The notes under the pieces were generated by a model that searched no databases, was not told where the DNA came from, and was given only the letters and a program-made list of their open reading frames with translations. A program made the translations under genes and the position numbers. Shown here in pieces: positions 24,595 to 33,153 of a stretch of DNA of 39,615 nucleotides. The stretch is taken from NCBI GenBank assembly GCA_029265155.1, contig JAJUJV010000007.1:1-39615 (forward strand), written 5' to 3'. Position 1 is the first letter of the stretch; every line of letters begins with the position of its first letter. This DNA is from Altererythrobacter sp. Lineage in GTDB: Bacteria; Pseudomonadota; Alphaproteobacteria; Sphingomonadales; Sphingomonadaceae.

Positions 24595-25898
24595 AGGCGG
24601 CCCATGGCCGCGAGATCGGCGCGGATGGCGGCGGGGAATTCGTCGAGCAGCGGATAGGCCATCGACGGCATGTACTGCGTGTAGAGCCCGGCGCGAAGGC
24701 CGAGACTGCGATGGACGAAGCCGATCGTGCCCGCAGCGCCCGCCCAGCCGAACACGCCTTCATCGTCGCCGCGGCCGATGCGGCCGCCCGCGCCATAGCC
24801 CCAGACACCGCCGCCGTATTCGCCGCCCGGCACCAGCGTGTCCGGCAGAAGGTCCGACATGCCGAGCCGCACCGCCTGCGCGCTCATCACCCGCCGGCCT
24901 TCGAATGTGCCCTCGTTGACCAGCATCTCCAGGAAGCGGTCGTAGTCGCTGGGCGTGCTGGCCAGCCCGGCGCCACCGAAGGGGAACGGCGGCGGGTCGA
25001 AGTAGATCGAGTCGGCGCCGAGATCGATCGGGATCAGCGTGCTGCCCGCCAGAAAGTAGCTGGTCGTCATCCGGTCCGCCTTCGCCCGCGGAACCTGGAA
25101 ATGGGTGTCGCCCATTCCGAGTGGATCGAAGAACCGTTCCTGCAGGAAGCGGTCGAACGGCTGACCCGACACGACTTCGATCACCCGGCCCATCAGATCC
25201 AGGCTCATCGAATAGGACCAGCGCGTGCCGGGCTGATAGACCAGCGGCAACTCGGCCAGACGATCGGCGAAAAGCGCCAGGCTGGGGACGGCCGTGCCGC
25301 GGAAGACCGGCACTGCCTGCAGCCGGGTAACGAGACCGGGCACTAGGCCGCGTGTGCGGAACGCTTCCGAAATTGGCCCCGACTGGACGATGCCGTAGCC
25401 GATGCCCGCCGTATGGGTCAGCATCTGCCGGATCGTGATCGGCCGCACTGCCGGCTCGAGATTGTCAGCCGTGATCGGCCCATCATAGACCTTCTGCACC
25501 TGCATGTTGCGGTAAGCAGGCAGAATCTCGTGCAGCGGCTGATCGAGGCCGAGCCTGCCTTCATCGATCAGCATCATCGCCGCCATGCCGGTGACCGGCT
25601 TGGTCATCGAATAGATGCGGTAGAGACTGTCCGCGTCCGACCGGCGCGCCGCGGTGAAGCTGTCCACGCCCGCGCCAATCACGGCCGCTGGCTCCTGTCC
25701 GAAGCCGAGCGTCACCACCATGTTCGCCACCTTGCGGCTGTCGACATAGCTCGCGATCAATCGGGCGACATTGGGCCAGCGGGCGGGCTGTTGGGCGAAC
25801 GACGGGAAAGCCGGAAGCGCCGCGCCTGCTCCGAGCGCGAGGGCGCCGCCGAGCCATCGACGACGGTCTAGCGGGTGATTCCAAGACTGAGGCTTCAT
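24591..25898 (-). CDS. Serine hydrolase, beta-lactamase (class C-like) family
   Basis: A 435-residue exported protein. The N terminus holds a possible Tat signal (RRRWLGGALALGAGAALPAFPSFAQ). The catalytic S97-M-T-K100 lies in YRIYSMTKPVTG, and Y229-S-M in RWSYSMSLD is the tyrosine motif (YxN variant). These belong to the AmpC/esterase-EstB/D-Ala-D-Ala carboxypeptidase superfamily, most of whose members are esterases or peptidases rather than resistance enzymes; the Met in place of Asn in YxN argues against a true class C beta-lactamase. An AGGGAAG ribosome site precedes the ATG. It is the first gene of the hydrolase-nudC-frnE unit. Confidence 0.9.
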   Translation of the reverse strand: MKPQSWNHPLDRRRWLGGALALGAGAALPAFPSFAQQPARWPNVARLIASYVDSRKVANMVVTLGFGQEPAAVIGAGVDSFTAARRSDADSLYRIYSMTKPVTGMAAMMLIDEGRLGLDQPLHEILPAYRNMQVQKVYDGPITADNLEPAVRPITIRQMLTHTAGIGYGIVQSGPISEAFRTRGLVPGLVTRLQAVPVFRGTAVPSLALFADRLAELPLVYQPGTRWSYSMSLDLMGRVIEVVSGQPFDRFLQERFFDPLGMGDTHFQVPRAKADRMTTSYFLAGSTLIPIDLGADSIYFDPPPFPFGGAGLASTPSDYDRFLEMLVNEGTFEGRRVMSAQAVRLGMSDLLPDTLVPGGEYGGGVWGYGAGGRIGRGDDEGVFGWAGAAGTIGFVHRSLGLRAGLYTQYMPSMAYPLLDEFPAAIRADLAAMGRL

Positions 25899-26013
25899 CG
25901 CACGGCTTCCCTGGCGGATGGACTGCGGTCACTGTGGGCGAGGAAGCGCGCGGTCGCCAAGCCTCTTCTTATCTGCTCTTGTATGTGGCCGGTGTATTAG
26001 CGATATAGATCAC

Positions 26014-26235
26014 ATGCTGAACCTCGCCTCAATCCTCGTCGGCCTCGTCGCCCTGGTGCTGGCCATCCCCTCCACGATCCCGTTTCTCGGCTGGGGCAAC
26101 TGGCTGGTGCTGCCGATCGCCGTGGTCGGCATCGGCCTCGGCGCGCTGTCGAGCTCGAACAGCGGACGCAATTTCTGCCTGATCGTGTTCGCGATTGCCG
26201 TCGTGCGCCTGATGCTGGGCGGCGGGATTATCTAA
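26014..26235 (+). CDS. Small integral membrane protein, unknown
   Basis: A 73-residue protein made of two or three hydrophobic helices (LASILVGLVALVLAIPSTIPFL, WLVLPIAVVGIGLGALS, FCLIVFAIAVVRLMLGG), a composition seen in many short inner-membrane proteins of sphingomonads. No known domain. ATG 26014 is the natural start because the upstream part of the frame is cysteine- and arginine-rich and unlike coding sequence. No Shine-Dalgarno is seen, though AGAT is nearby. It is divergent from the serine hydrolase and its stop overlaps the mutY stop. Confidence 0.7.
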   Translation: MLNLASILVGLVALVLAIPSTIPFLGWGNWLVLPIAVVGIGLGALSSSNSGRNFCLIVFAIAVVRLMLGGGII

Positions 26236-27269
26236 AGCACCTGCCGCAGCCGCACCGCTTTGGCGAAAAGCGTCGGCAGTCCCGCCGCTTCGATGTTGGC
26301 CACCGGCCACCATTCTCCGTCCACCAGTTCCTCGAAGCGGCTCCCGGCGTAGATCGCGAGCCCCAATTCCAGATCGAAATGCGTGAAGCTGTGGCGGACC
26401 ACGCCGCCGGCGCGCCAGGCGCCGGGTAGCGGGGCTTCGTCGGAGCCGTCGCTGCGCGCGTTCCAGCCGTCGTCGGGGAGCGCACGCATGCCGCCGAGCA
26501 TCCCGCGGCCGGGGCGGTGGACCAGCCAGACCTGGGCTCCCTCAACATCGGGCCGCTCGATCCAGAAAGCGGTGCCCATGCGTTGAGGCTTGGCCTTCTT
26601 CTTCGCTTTGACCGGTAACTGCTCCTGCCGGCCCTCAATGCGCGCCTGGCAATCCGCCGCGACCGGGCAGAGCAGGCACTTCGGGTCGCGCCGAGTGCAG
26701 ATGGTCGCACCGAGGTCCATCATCGCCTGGGCGAAATCGCCGGCGCGCTCGTCCGGCGTGATACTGTCCGCCCCGGCTCGGATCGCCTTGCGAGCGCCGG
26801 GCAGCGGCTCGTCGATGGCGAACAGGCGGGCGACGACGCGCTCGACGTTGGCATCGATCACGACCGCGTGACGCCCGAAAGCGATCGCTGCCACGGCGGC
26901 CGCAGTGTAGTCGCCTAGGCCAGGGAGCTTGCGCAACTCCTGCTCGCTATCGGGGAAGCCGCCGCGCTCGGCCACCGCGCGGGCGCAGGCGACCAGATTG
27001 CGGGCACGCGAGTAGTACCCTAACCCCGCCCACTCGGCCATGATGTCTTCTTCCGGCGCGGCGGCGAGCGCCTCGACGGTGGGCCAGCGCTCCAGGAACT
27101 TGCGGTAGTACGGGGCGGCATGGGCCGTGGTGGTCTGCTGCAGCATGATCTCCGACAGCCACACGCGGTAGGGACCCGGCGGTGCATCCCCCGGCCGCGA
27201 TCTCCACGGCAACTCGCGCGCATGCCGGTCGTACCAATCGAGCAACGCAGCCGAGACCCTATCCACCAT
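26232..27269 (-). CDS. mutY: A/G-specific adenine glycosylase MutY
   Basis: MutY removes adenine mispaired with 8-oxoguanine. The 345-residue protein has catalytic E40 (SEIMLQQT), the helix-hairpin-helix LPGLGDYTAAAVAA with catalytic D139 after it (VVIDANVERV), and the 4Fe-4S ligands C191-x6-C198-x2-C201-x5-C207. The C-terminal half is the Nudix-like 8-oxoG recognition domain, with HRPGRGMLGGMRALP and VRHSFTHFDLEL. ATG 27269 has no visible ribosome site. It is divergent from dciA with only 14 bases between the two starts. The C-terminal stop overlaps the stop of the small membrane gene. Confidence 0.96.
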   Translation of the reverse strand: MVDRVSAALLDWYDRHARELPWRSRPGDAPPGPYRVWLSEIMLQQTTTAHAAPYYRKFLERWPTVEALAAAPEEDIMAEWAGLGYYSRARNLVACARAVAERGGFPDSEQELRKLPGLGDYTAAAVAAIAFGRHAVVIDANVERVVARLFAIDEPLPGARKAIRAGADSITPDERAGDFAQAMMDLGATICTRRDPKCLLCPVAADCQARIEGRQEQLPVKAKKKAKPQRMGTAFWIERPDVEGAQVWLVHRPGRGMLGGMRALPDDGWNARSDGSDEAPLPGAWRAGGVVRHSFTHFDLELGLAIYAGSRFEELVDGEWWPVANIEAAGLPTLFAKAVRLRQVL

Positions 27270-27283
27270 CGGGCCGCTATGGC

Positions 27284-27829
27284 ATGGCTGTCGCCGTGAT
27301 GGAACGCGAGGACAAGACGAAGAAGCCCGCCAAGCCGCGCGCTTATGAACGGCCGCGCGGCGGTCCTGCCAAGCCTGTCGCCGAACTCGTGCCGCAGATA
27401 GGCCGCGCCGCGTTTCGCCGCTTCGGGTTCGTTCAGTCGAGCGTGGTGACGCGCTGGCCGGAAATCGTCGGCGACCGCCATGCTCAAGTCTGCATGCCCG
27501 AGGCGATCCGCTTTCCGCCCGGCGAGAAGAGTGACGGAATCCTCCAGCTCGTGGTGCTGCCCGCCCATGCGCCGCTGATCCAGCACGTCATCCCCGAGAT
27601 CATCGAGCGGGTCAACCGGTTCTTCGGCTACAAGGCCGTGGCGCGGGTTAAGCTGCGGCAAGGGACGGTTAAGCCGCCCCATGCTGAAGGTTCCCGTACG
27701 GCGCCGCCATCGCTCAAGCCGATCCCGATGGAATTAGGAGATTCCTTGCGCGATATTGGCGATCCCGAACTGCGCACGGTCTTGGAATCGCTGGCGCGCA
27801 GTCTGGGGACTAAGGAGGGTGAGGCATGA
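27284..27829 (+). CDS. dciA: DciA family protein (DUF721), probable replicative helicase loader
   Basis: A 181-residue protein with a DUF721 core: FVQSSVVTRWPEIVGDRHAQVCMPEAIRFP, then LQLVVLPAHAPLIQHVIPEIIERVNRFFGYKAVARVKLRQG. DUF721 proteins (DciA) are the ancestral loaders of the DnaB helicase in bacteria that lack DnaC or DnaI. A basic, disordered N terminus and a C-terminal tail flank the core. The start may be ATG 27284 or ATG 27299; neither has a ribosome site. It overlaps the next gene by ATGA. The order mutY | dciA-dsbA-smc is typical of sphingomonads as I recall it. Confidence 0.85.
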   Translation: MAVAVMEREDKTKKPAKPRAYERPRGGPAKPVAELVPQIGRAAFRRFGFVQSSVVTRWPEIVGDRHAQVCMPEAIRFPPGEKSDGILQLVVLPAHAPLIQHVIPEIIERVNRFFGYKAVARVKLRQGTVKPPHAEGSRTAPPSLKPIPMELGDSLRDIGDPELRTVLESLARSLGTKEGEA

Positions 27830-28518
27830 AAGTGCGCAAGATTGTCAAGGCAGCCGTGCTGCTCGCTGCGGCAACGATGCTGAGCGGCGCCGCGGGTTCG
27901 AGCACCGCGCGATCGAATTGGGATTCCGTGGTCGCCAAGACCGACCTTGGCCATCGCATCGGCAATCCCAACGCTAGAACCAAACTGGTCGAGTTCATCA
28001 GCTACACTTGCCCGCACTGCTCGGAGTTCACCCGGCAGAGCGAAGGTCCCATCAAGCAGAGCTATCTCGCGCCCGGCAAGATCAACCTCGAGGTCCGCCA
28101 TATGGTGCGCGATCCGGTCGACCTGACGGTTGGTCTGCTGGTCAATTGCGGCGAGACGGCGACGTTTCCCGGCAATCACTCGGCGTTCCTCGCCGGGCAG
28201 CCCCAATGGATCGAACCGCTCGGCAAGAGCACTCAGGCACAGCGGCAACGCTGGACCACCGAAGGAGCCGCTGGCCGCCGTGCGATCGCCAGTGACTTCG
28301 GCTTCTACGCCATCATGGAGCGGCGGGGCTACCGTCGGGCCGACGTGGATCGCTGCCTGGCTGACGATGCGCTAGCCCGTCGCCTCGCCGAGATTTCCAC
28401 GAAGGAGTGGGCTCGGCCCGGAATCAGCGGGACGCCCAGCTTCGCGATAAACGGCGTGGTCATGCCGGGCACCCACTCGTGGGCAGCGCTCGAGCGCCAG
28501 CTCAAGGAATTCCTCTAA
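27826..28518 (+). CDS. DsbA family thiol:disulfide oxidoreductase, exported
   Basis: A 230-residue protein with a signal peptide (about 1-28) and a thioredoxin fold carrying C62-P-H-C65 (SYTCPHCSEF), the DsbA-type motif, and a cis-proline loop GTPSFAINGVVM. It should introduce or shuffle disulfides in the periplasm. A loop with another cysteine (LLVNCGETATFPGNH, about 100-115) and one at DRCLADD also exist. The start overlaps dciA by ATGA (27826-27829). The next gene encodes a second protein of this group, so this may be a tandem duplication that diverged. Confidence 0.92.
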   Translation: MKVRKIVKAAVLLAAATMLSGAAGSSTARSNWDSVVAKTDLGHRIGNPNARTKLVEFISYTCPHCSEFTRQSEGPIKQSYLAPGKINLEVRHMVRDPVDLTVGLLVNCGETATFPGNHSAFLAGQPQWIEPLGKSTQAQRQRWTTEGAAGRRAIASDFGFYAIMERRGYRRADVDRCLADDALARRLAEISTKEWARPGISGTPSFAINGVVMPGTHSWAALERQLKEFL

Positions 28519-28528
28519 GCGCACGGCC

Positions 28529-28556
28529 TTGAACCGTGGGCAGAGCTGTGGATACA
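28529..28556 (+). promoter_or_regulatory. Possible promoter upstream of the second DsbA gene
   Basis: TTGAAC (28529-28534), a 16-base spacer and GATACA (28551-28556) in the 106-base gap between the two DsbA-like genes. The -10 box is weak. A small hairpin, GCTGT-GGAT-ACAGC, covers it. The TTGAAC box is a fair match. Tentative. Confidence 0.28.
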
Positions 28557-28624
28557 GCCGTCCTGTGCTTCTACCTGGGCCGCCCATTGGGTTAGCCTCC
28601 CCCTCCCTGCAAAGGAATCGCCGA

Positions 28625-29368
28625 ATGCCGAATTTCCGCCGAGTTCTTTTGACCGCCATGGCTGCGCCGCTGGCACTGGCTCTCGCCGCCTGCGGGTCGG
28701 GCGAAGAAGCGGCAGTCAACGGCGAACCGATCGATCCGATCGAGGCGCCCGCCGGACAGAGCTGGGCCGAAACCGCGGCGGTGACGCCTGAGGGCGGGTA
28801 CGTGGTCGGCAATCCCGACGCGCCGATCAAGCTGGTCGAATACGCCAGCCACACCTGCCCGGCCTGCGCCGTCTTCTCACAGGAGTCCTCCGCCGGACTC
28901 GATGAGTACGTTGCAACCGGCGTAGTCAGCTACGAAATTCGCAACCAGATCCACAACCCGCTCGACTTGACGCTGGCGATGATGATGCGTTGTGGCGAGC
29001 CCACCGCTTTTCATCCGCGGGCGAAGGATGCCTGGGTCAATCTGAACGCGATCATCGACGGAGCCCAACAGGATCAGGCAGCGATGGCGGCTGCGTTCCA
29101 GGCGCCGGAGGCTGAGCGATTCCAGCGTATCGCCGAAGTCAGCGGGTTGCTCGACTTCTTCGCCGCGCGCGGAGTGAGCCGCGATCAGGCTATGCAGTGC
29201 CTGGCCGATACCGAGCAGGCTCGCCAGATCGCCCAGAACTCGACCACGCAGTCGGACGAACTCGGCGTCACGGGTACGCCAACGTTCTTCCTGAACGGAC
29301 GCCGTCTCGACGGCGCGAGCTGGAGCGACGTCGAAGCCGCGCTGCAGGCGGCGGGAGCGCAAAGGTAA
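28625..29368 (+). CDS. DsbA family thiol oxidoreductase, lipoprotein
   Basis: A 247-residue protein with a lipobox, LALAAC23, so it is probably a lipoprotein. The thioredoxin fold has C78-P-A-C81 in EYASHTCPACAVF and a GTPTFFLNGRRLDG cis-proline loop. The CPAC active site differs from the CPHC of the neighbouring paralogue, so the two probably differ in redox potential. The start ATG 28625 follows an AAAGGAAT ribosome site; the longer frame upstream includes leader-like sequence. It lies 27 bases upstream of smc and is probably transcribed with it. Confidence 0.92.
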   Translation: MPNFRRVLLTAMAAPLALALAACGSGEEAAVNGEPIDPIEAPAGQSWAETAAVTPEGGYVVGNPDAPIKLVEYASHTCPACAVFSQESSAGLDEYVATGVVSYEIRNQIHNPLDLTLAMMMRCGEPTAFHPRAKDAWVNLNAIIDGAQQDQAAMAAAFQAPEAERFQRIAEVSGLLDFFAARGVSRDQAMQCLADTEQARQIAQNSTTQSDELGVTGTPTFFLNGRRLDGASWSDVEAALQAAGAQR

Positions 29369-29395
29369 CGCACGCCCGATGACAGCCCGGCCGCG

Positions 29396-32300
29396 ATGCA
29401 GATAAGGAAGCTCAAGCTTTCGGGCTTCAAGAGCTTCGTCGAGCCGGCCGAGCTGCGCATCGAACCGGGCCTGACCGGCGTCGTCGGCCCCAACGGCTGC
29501 GGCAAATCCACTCTGCTCGAAGCCATCCGCTGGGTGATGGGCGAGACGTCGGCGAAATCCATGCGGTCCGGCGGAATGGACGACGTCATCTTTGCGGGCA
29601 CCGCCCAGCGTCCCCCGCGCGATTTTGCCGAAGTGGTGCTCGACGCAATCGACGATAACGGCGAGGAACTGCAGGTTACGCGCAGGATCGAGCGCGGTGC
29701 GGGCAGCGCCTATCGCGTCAACGGACGCGACGTACGCGCCAAGGACGTGGCGCTGGTCTTCGCCGATGCCGCGACCGGCGCCCACTCTCCGGCTCTCGTC
29801 AGCCAAGGCAAGATCGCCGCGGTAATCGCCGCCAAGCCGGCCGAGCGGCGGATGATGCTGGAGGAAGCCGCCGGCATCGCCGGGCTCCACGTCCGCCGGC
29901 GCGACGCCGAGAGCAAGCTGCGGCAAACCGAAACCAATCTCGCTCGGCTCGAAGACCTGATGGCCGGGCTCGACAGCCAGATCGCCTCGCTCCGCAGACA
30001 AGCCAAGCAGGCGGAACGCTACAAGGCATTATCCGAGAAGATCCAGCATGCGGAGGCGCGGCTGGTGTTCGCCCGGTGGCGCGACGCTGCCGCGGCAGCC
30101 GATGCAGCGCGGAGCCAAGCCAAGCAAGCCGAGACGCGCGTAGCGGAGGCCCAGAGGGCTGCTCAGGACGCACAGAAGGCACAAGCCGAGCTCGCGCAGA
30201 AGCTGGCAGACGCGCGCGAGGAACTGGCCGACCGTCGCGACGATGCCAGCGCGCACGGTCACCGCATGGCGGCGCTGTCCAGCCAGCTCGAAGCGGCCGA
30301 GCAGCGGCTGGCCGACCTCGATCGGCAGAAGCAGCGGCTCGAGGAAGACCGCTTCGAAGCCGACCGCATGACGCACGATGCGGCTGAGGCGCTCAAGAAG
30401 CTGGAGCAGGATCTGGCTGCGGGCGAGGCGGCATTGGCCGCGGACGAAGCCCGCCGCCCGGAATTCGTCCGCCGAAGCGAGGATGCCGAGCGCGCCTCCC
30501 GCACCGCTGAACTCGCGCTGGCCAAGGCGACCGCCGACCACGCTGGGGTGGAAGCGGAGTGGCGGATCGCGGAAGCCGAAGTGGCGCAAGCTCAATCGCG
30601 ACTGGCGCGGCTCGACGGGGAGGCGCGGCGGATCGCCGACCAACGCAGCGCCCTCGCGGCGCAAGGCGATCCCGAGCAGGCAGCGAAAAAGGCGCGCCAT
30701 CACCTCGAGGAAGCCACGACGGCGCAGGCCGGGGCGCGGCAGGCGGTCGTTGACGGCCAGACACGCAAGGAGACGCTCGCAGCGGCGCGCGACGAGGCCG
30801 CCAGCACTCTGGCGACCGCCCGCGCCGAGTTGGCCGGGATCGAGCGCGAGTGGCAGGGTCTCCACCGCGACCGAGAAGCGCGCGCGAGGCAGGCTGCCGG
30901 CAAGCACGGCCTACCGACGGCGTTGGATCGCGTGGCCGCAGAACCGGGTTATGAGCGAGCCCTGGCAGCAGCACTCGGCCGCGACGCCAAGGCGTCGCTT
31001 GGCGCACCCTCCGGAGAATCGGAAGGCCGGTTCTGGACCGGCGCCGAAGCCCCTTCACCGGTGCCGGACAGCCTTGTCCGGTACGTCCGCAACTGTCCAC
31101 CTGAACTGGCCGCACGACTGTCACTGGTGCACGTCACCGACGCGGACGATGGCCGCGACCTCGGTCCGGGCGAATGGCTGGTGACACGCGCGGGCGCCCT
31201 CCGACGGTGGGACGGGTTCGTGGCCCGAGGCGAAGGTGCTGCGGAAGCGGCGCGCCTCGAGGCCGAAAACCGCTTTGCCGAGCTCGATGCATCGCTGCCG
31301 CCGAAGCGCGAGGCCGCCGCTCGAGCTGAGGCGGCTCAGCGGCAGGCGCAGGAGGAACTGGCGGAGCTGCAACGCTCGCTGGTTGCCCTGGAACGCGCGG
31401 CTAACGAAGCCGCCGAAGCCGAACGCCAGGCGCTACGCACGCTCGATCAGGCCGAAGCTGCGCGGGAGCGGCTCGCCGCCCGGCGCACGGAGCTTGCCAG
31501 CCTCGAAGCCGACCTGGCCGAGCAGCGCGAGCAGGCTGAGGCGGACCTTGCTGCCGCCAAGGCAAAACGCGCGGCCCTGCCCGATCCGGAAAGCGGTCGC
31601 GCCGCGCTCGCGGGGGCGCAAGCACAGAACGAAGTCGCCCGGAACACCATGCAGTCCGCGATGGCCGCGCTGGCGGCGCATGATCAGGCGCTTGCCGTCG
31701 GCCGCGAGCGCGTCTCTGCGCAACGCGCCGATATGAAAAGCTGGGAAGCGCGCGCCGGCGAAGCGGCTCGCCGCCTGAGCGAAATGGGCCGCCGCTTCGA
31801 CGAAATCGCCGAGGAACGCGCGGTTATCGCGGCCAAGCCTGCGGCTCTGATGCGCGAGATCGAGGGTGGGGAAACGGTACGACAGCGGCTTTCTGTCGAG
31901 CTTGCGGCCGCCGAAGCTGCCGTGGCCGAAGCCGGCGAAGCCGCCCGCGCTGCCGATGCTGCACTTGCCGCAACGAACGAGGCGCTTTCCGCCGCGCGCG
32001 AGGAGCGGGCGGGAGCCTCGGCACGAGCGGAGAACGAGGAATCGCGGCGAGAGGAAATGGCGCGAATTTCCGGTGAGCGCTTCCAGTGCCCTCCTCCGGT
32101 GCTGACCAGTCGCTTCGGGTTCGAGCCCTCCAGCGTTGCCGCCGCTGGCGAGGAATCTGCGGCCATGGACCGCCTCGTCGCCGATCGCGAGCGGATCGGC
32201 CCGGTCAACCTGGTGGCCGCCGAGGAACTGGCGCGCATTGAGGACGAGCACGGCGCCAGCGCCCGCGAGCAGGCCGAGCTGGTCGAGGCCGTCAATCGAC

Positions 32301-32821
32301 TGCGGGGCTCGATCGGCAACCTAAACCGCGAAGGCCGCGAGCGGCTGCGGGCTGCGTTCGAGCAAGTGGACGGTCATTTCCGGCGCTTGTTCACGCGGCT
32401 GTTCGAAGGGGGCCAGGCTCACCTGGCACTCGTGGATGCCGACGATCCGTTGGAAGCCGGGCTGGAAATCTATGCCCAGCCGCCAGGGAAGCGGCTGCAG
32501 TCGCTGACGCTGCTGTCCGGCGGGGAGCAAGCGTTGACGGCGGTAGCGCTTATCTTCGCGCTGTTCCTGACCAATCCCGCACCGATCTGTGTGCTCGACG
32601 AAGTCGATGCACCGCTCGACGATGCCAACATCGATCGGTTCTGCGACCTTCTCGAAACCATGGTACGCGAGACGCGCACCCGCTACCTCATCGTCACACA
32701 CAATGCCGTGACGATGAGCCGCATGCACCGCCTGTTTGGCGTGACCATGGTCGAGAAAGGCGTCAGCCGCCTCGTCAGCGTCGACCTGGGAGGGGCCGAG
32801 GAACTGCTGGCGGCTGAGTAG
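29396..32821 (+). CDS. smc: Chromosome segregation protein SMC
   Basis: A 1141-residue SMC ATPase. The N-terminal head has Walker A GPNGCGKST (31-39) and a signature-side segment QGKIAAVIAAKPAERR. Long coiled coils rich in Ala, Arg, Glu and Gln run from about 165 to 500 and 625 to 960. Between them is a hinge of about 120 residues (with WLVTRAGALRRWDGFVARGEG). The C-terminal head has LLSGGEQALTA (near 1040) and Walker B PICVLDEVDAPLDD (near 1065). It works with ScpA/ScpB, not encoded here, to compact and segregate the chromosome. The hinge looks short for the family. Confidence 0.97.
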   Translation: MQIRKLKLSGFKSFVEPAELRIEPGLTGVVGPNGCGKSTLLEAIRWVMGETSAKSMRSGGMDDVIFAGTAQRPPRDFAEVVLDAIDDNGEELQVTRRIERGAGSAYRVNGRDVRAKDVALVFADAATGAHSPALVSQGKIAAVIAAKPAERRMMLEEAAGIAGLHVRRRDAESKLRQTETNLARLEDLMAGLDSQIASLRRQAKQAERYKALSEKIQHAEARLVFARWRDAAAAADAARSQAKQAETRVAEAQRAAQDAQKAQAELAQKLADAREELADRRDDASAHGHRMAALSSQLEAAEQRLADLDRQKQRLEEDRFEADRMTHDAAEALKKLEQDLAAGEAALAADEARRPEFVRRSEDAERASRTAELALAKATADHAGVEAEWRIAEAEVAQAQSRLARLDGEARRIADQRSALAAQGDPEQAAKKARHHLEEATTAQAGARQAVVDGQTRKETLAAARDEAASTLATARAELAGIEREWQGLHRDREARARQAAGKHGLPTALDRVAAEPGYERALAAALGRDAKASLGAPSGESEGRFWTGAEAPSPVPDSLVRYVRNCPPELAARLSLVHVTDADDGRDLGPGEWLVTRAGALRRWDGFVARGEGAAEAARLEAENRFAELDASLPPKREAAARAEAAQRQAQEELAELQRSLVALERAANEAAEAERQALRTLDQAEAARERLAARRTELASLEADLAEQREQAEADLAAAKAKRAALPDPESGRAALAGAQAQNEVARNTMQSAMAALAAHDQALAVGRERVSAQRADMKSWEARAGEAARRLSEMGRRFDEIAEERAVIAAKPAALMREIEGGETVRQRLSVELAAAEAAVAEAGEAARAADAALAATNEALSAAREERAGASARAENEESRREEMARISGERFQCPPPVLTSRFGFEPSSVAAAGEESAAMDRLVADRERIGPVNLVAAEELARIEDEHGASAREQAELVEAVNRLRGSIGNLNREGRERLRAAFEQVDGHFRRLFTRLFEGGQAHLALVDADDPLEAGLEIYAQPPGKRLQSLTLLSGGEQALTAVALIFALFLTNPAPICVLDEVDAPLDDANIDRFCDLLETMVRETRTRYLIVTHNAVTMSRMHRLFGVTMVEKGVSRLVSVDLGGAEELLAAE

Positions 32822-32827
32822 CCCGGT

Positions 32828-33052
32828 TCAGGACGGTAGCGATTGACCCGATTCGACAACGCGGGCCTGCTCGCTGAGCGGGCCGCCGGCGAGCGCGACT
32901 TGCGGATCGCTGAGGTTTGGTTCGCTACCTTGCGATTGCTGGCGGCCGGATGTCGAGCCGGTGGCCTCGTCCGAATTGCGCTGGTTGTTCTTCCCGAGAT
33001 ATTTGTAGCCGGCGTAGCCGATGGCGCCGAGCGCGGCGAGCCTGAGCAGCAT
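32828..33052 (-). CDS. Small hypothetical membrane-anchored protein
   Basis: A 74-residue protein: a short hydrophobic N-terminal segment (LLRLAALGAIGYAGYKYL) followed by a polar, probably disordered tail (Gln, Ser, Gly, Asn). It resembles small envelope proteins of sphingomonads annotated as hypothetical; I do not know a function. ATG 33052 has a clear AAAGGAGA ribosome site seven bases upstream. A near match to an EcfG promoter (GGAGC-N16-CGTT) precedes it. It ends six bases from the smc stop, tail to tail. Confidence 0.72.
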   Translation of the reverse strand: MLLRLAALGAIGYAGYKYLGKNNQRNSDEATGSTSGRQQSQGSEPNLSDPQVALAGGPLSEQARVVESGQSLPS

Positions 33053-33076
33053 GCTTGATTCTCCTTTCCCTCCGCC

Positions 33077-33101
33077 AACGAAGCGTAAGAGGGAAAGCTC
33101 C
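33077..33101 (-). promoter_or_regulatory. EcfG-like promoter, one mismatch, upstream of the small protein gene
   Basis: On the minus strand GGAGC (33101-33097), a 16-base spacer and CGTT (33080-33077); the consensus is GGAAC-N16/17-CGTT. The -10 element ends 24 bases before the ATG at 33052, nearly the same layout as the exact site at 22734-22759. The mismatch in the -35 box makes this tentative. Confidence 0.35.
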
Positions 33102-33153
33102 CGGGAAATCAGTCGGTTCAGCTCCTGTAGCGCACTTTTCGACCTTGGGGCGT

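Noticed and set aside
24591..25898. Antibiotic-resistance beta-lactamase
   Set aside because: SxxK is present but the YxN motif reads YSM and the context is housekeeping, so an esterase or peptidase of the same superfamily is more likely.
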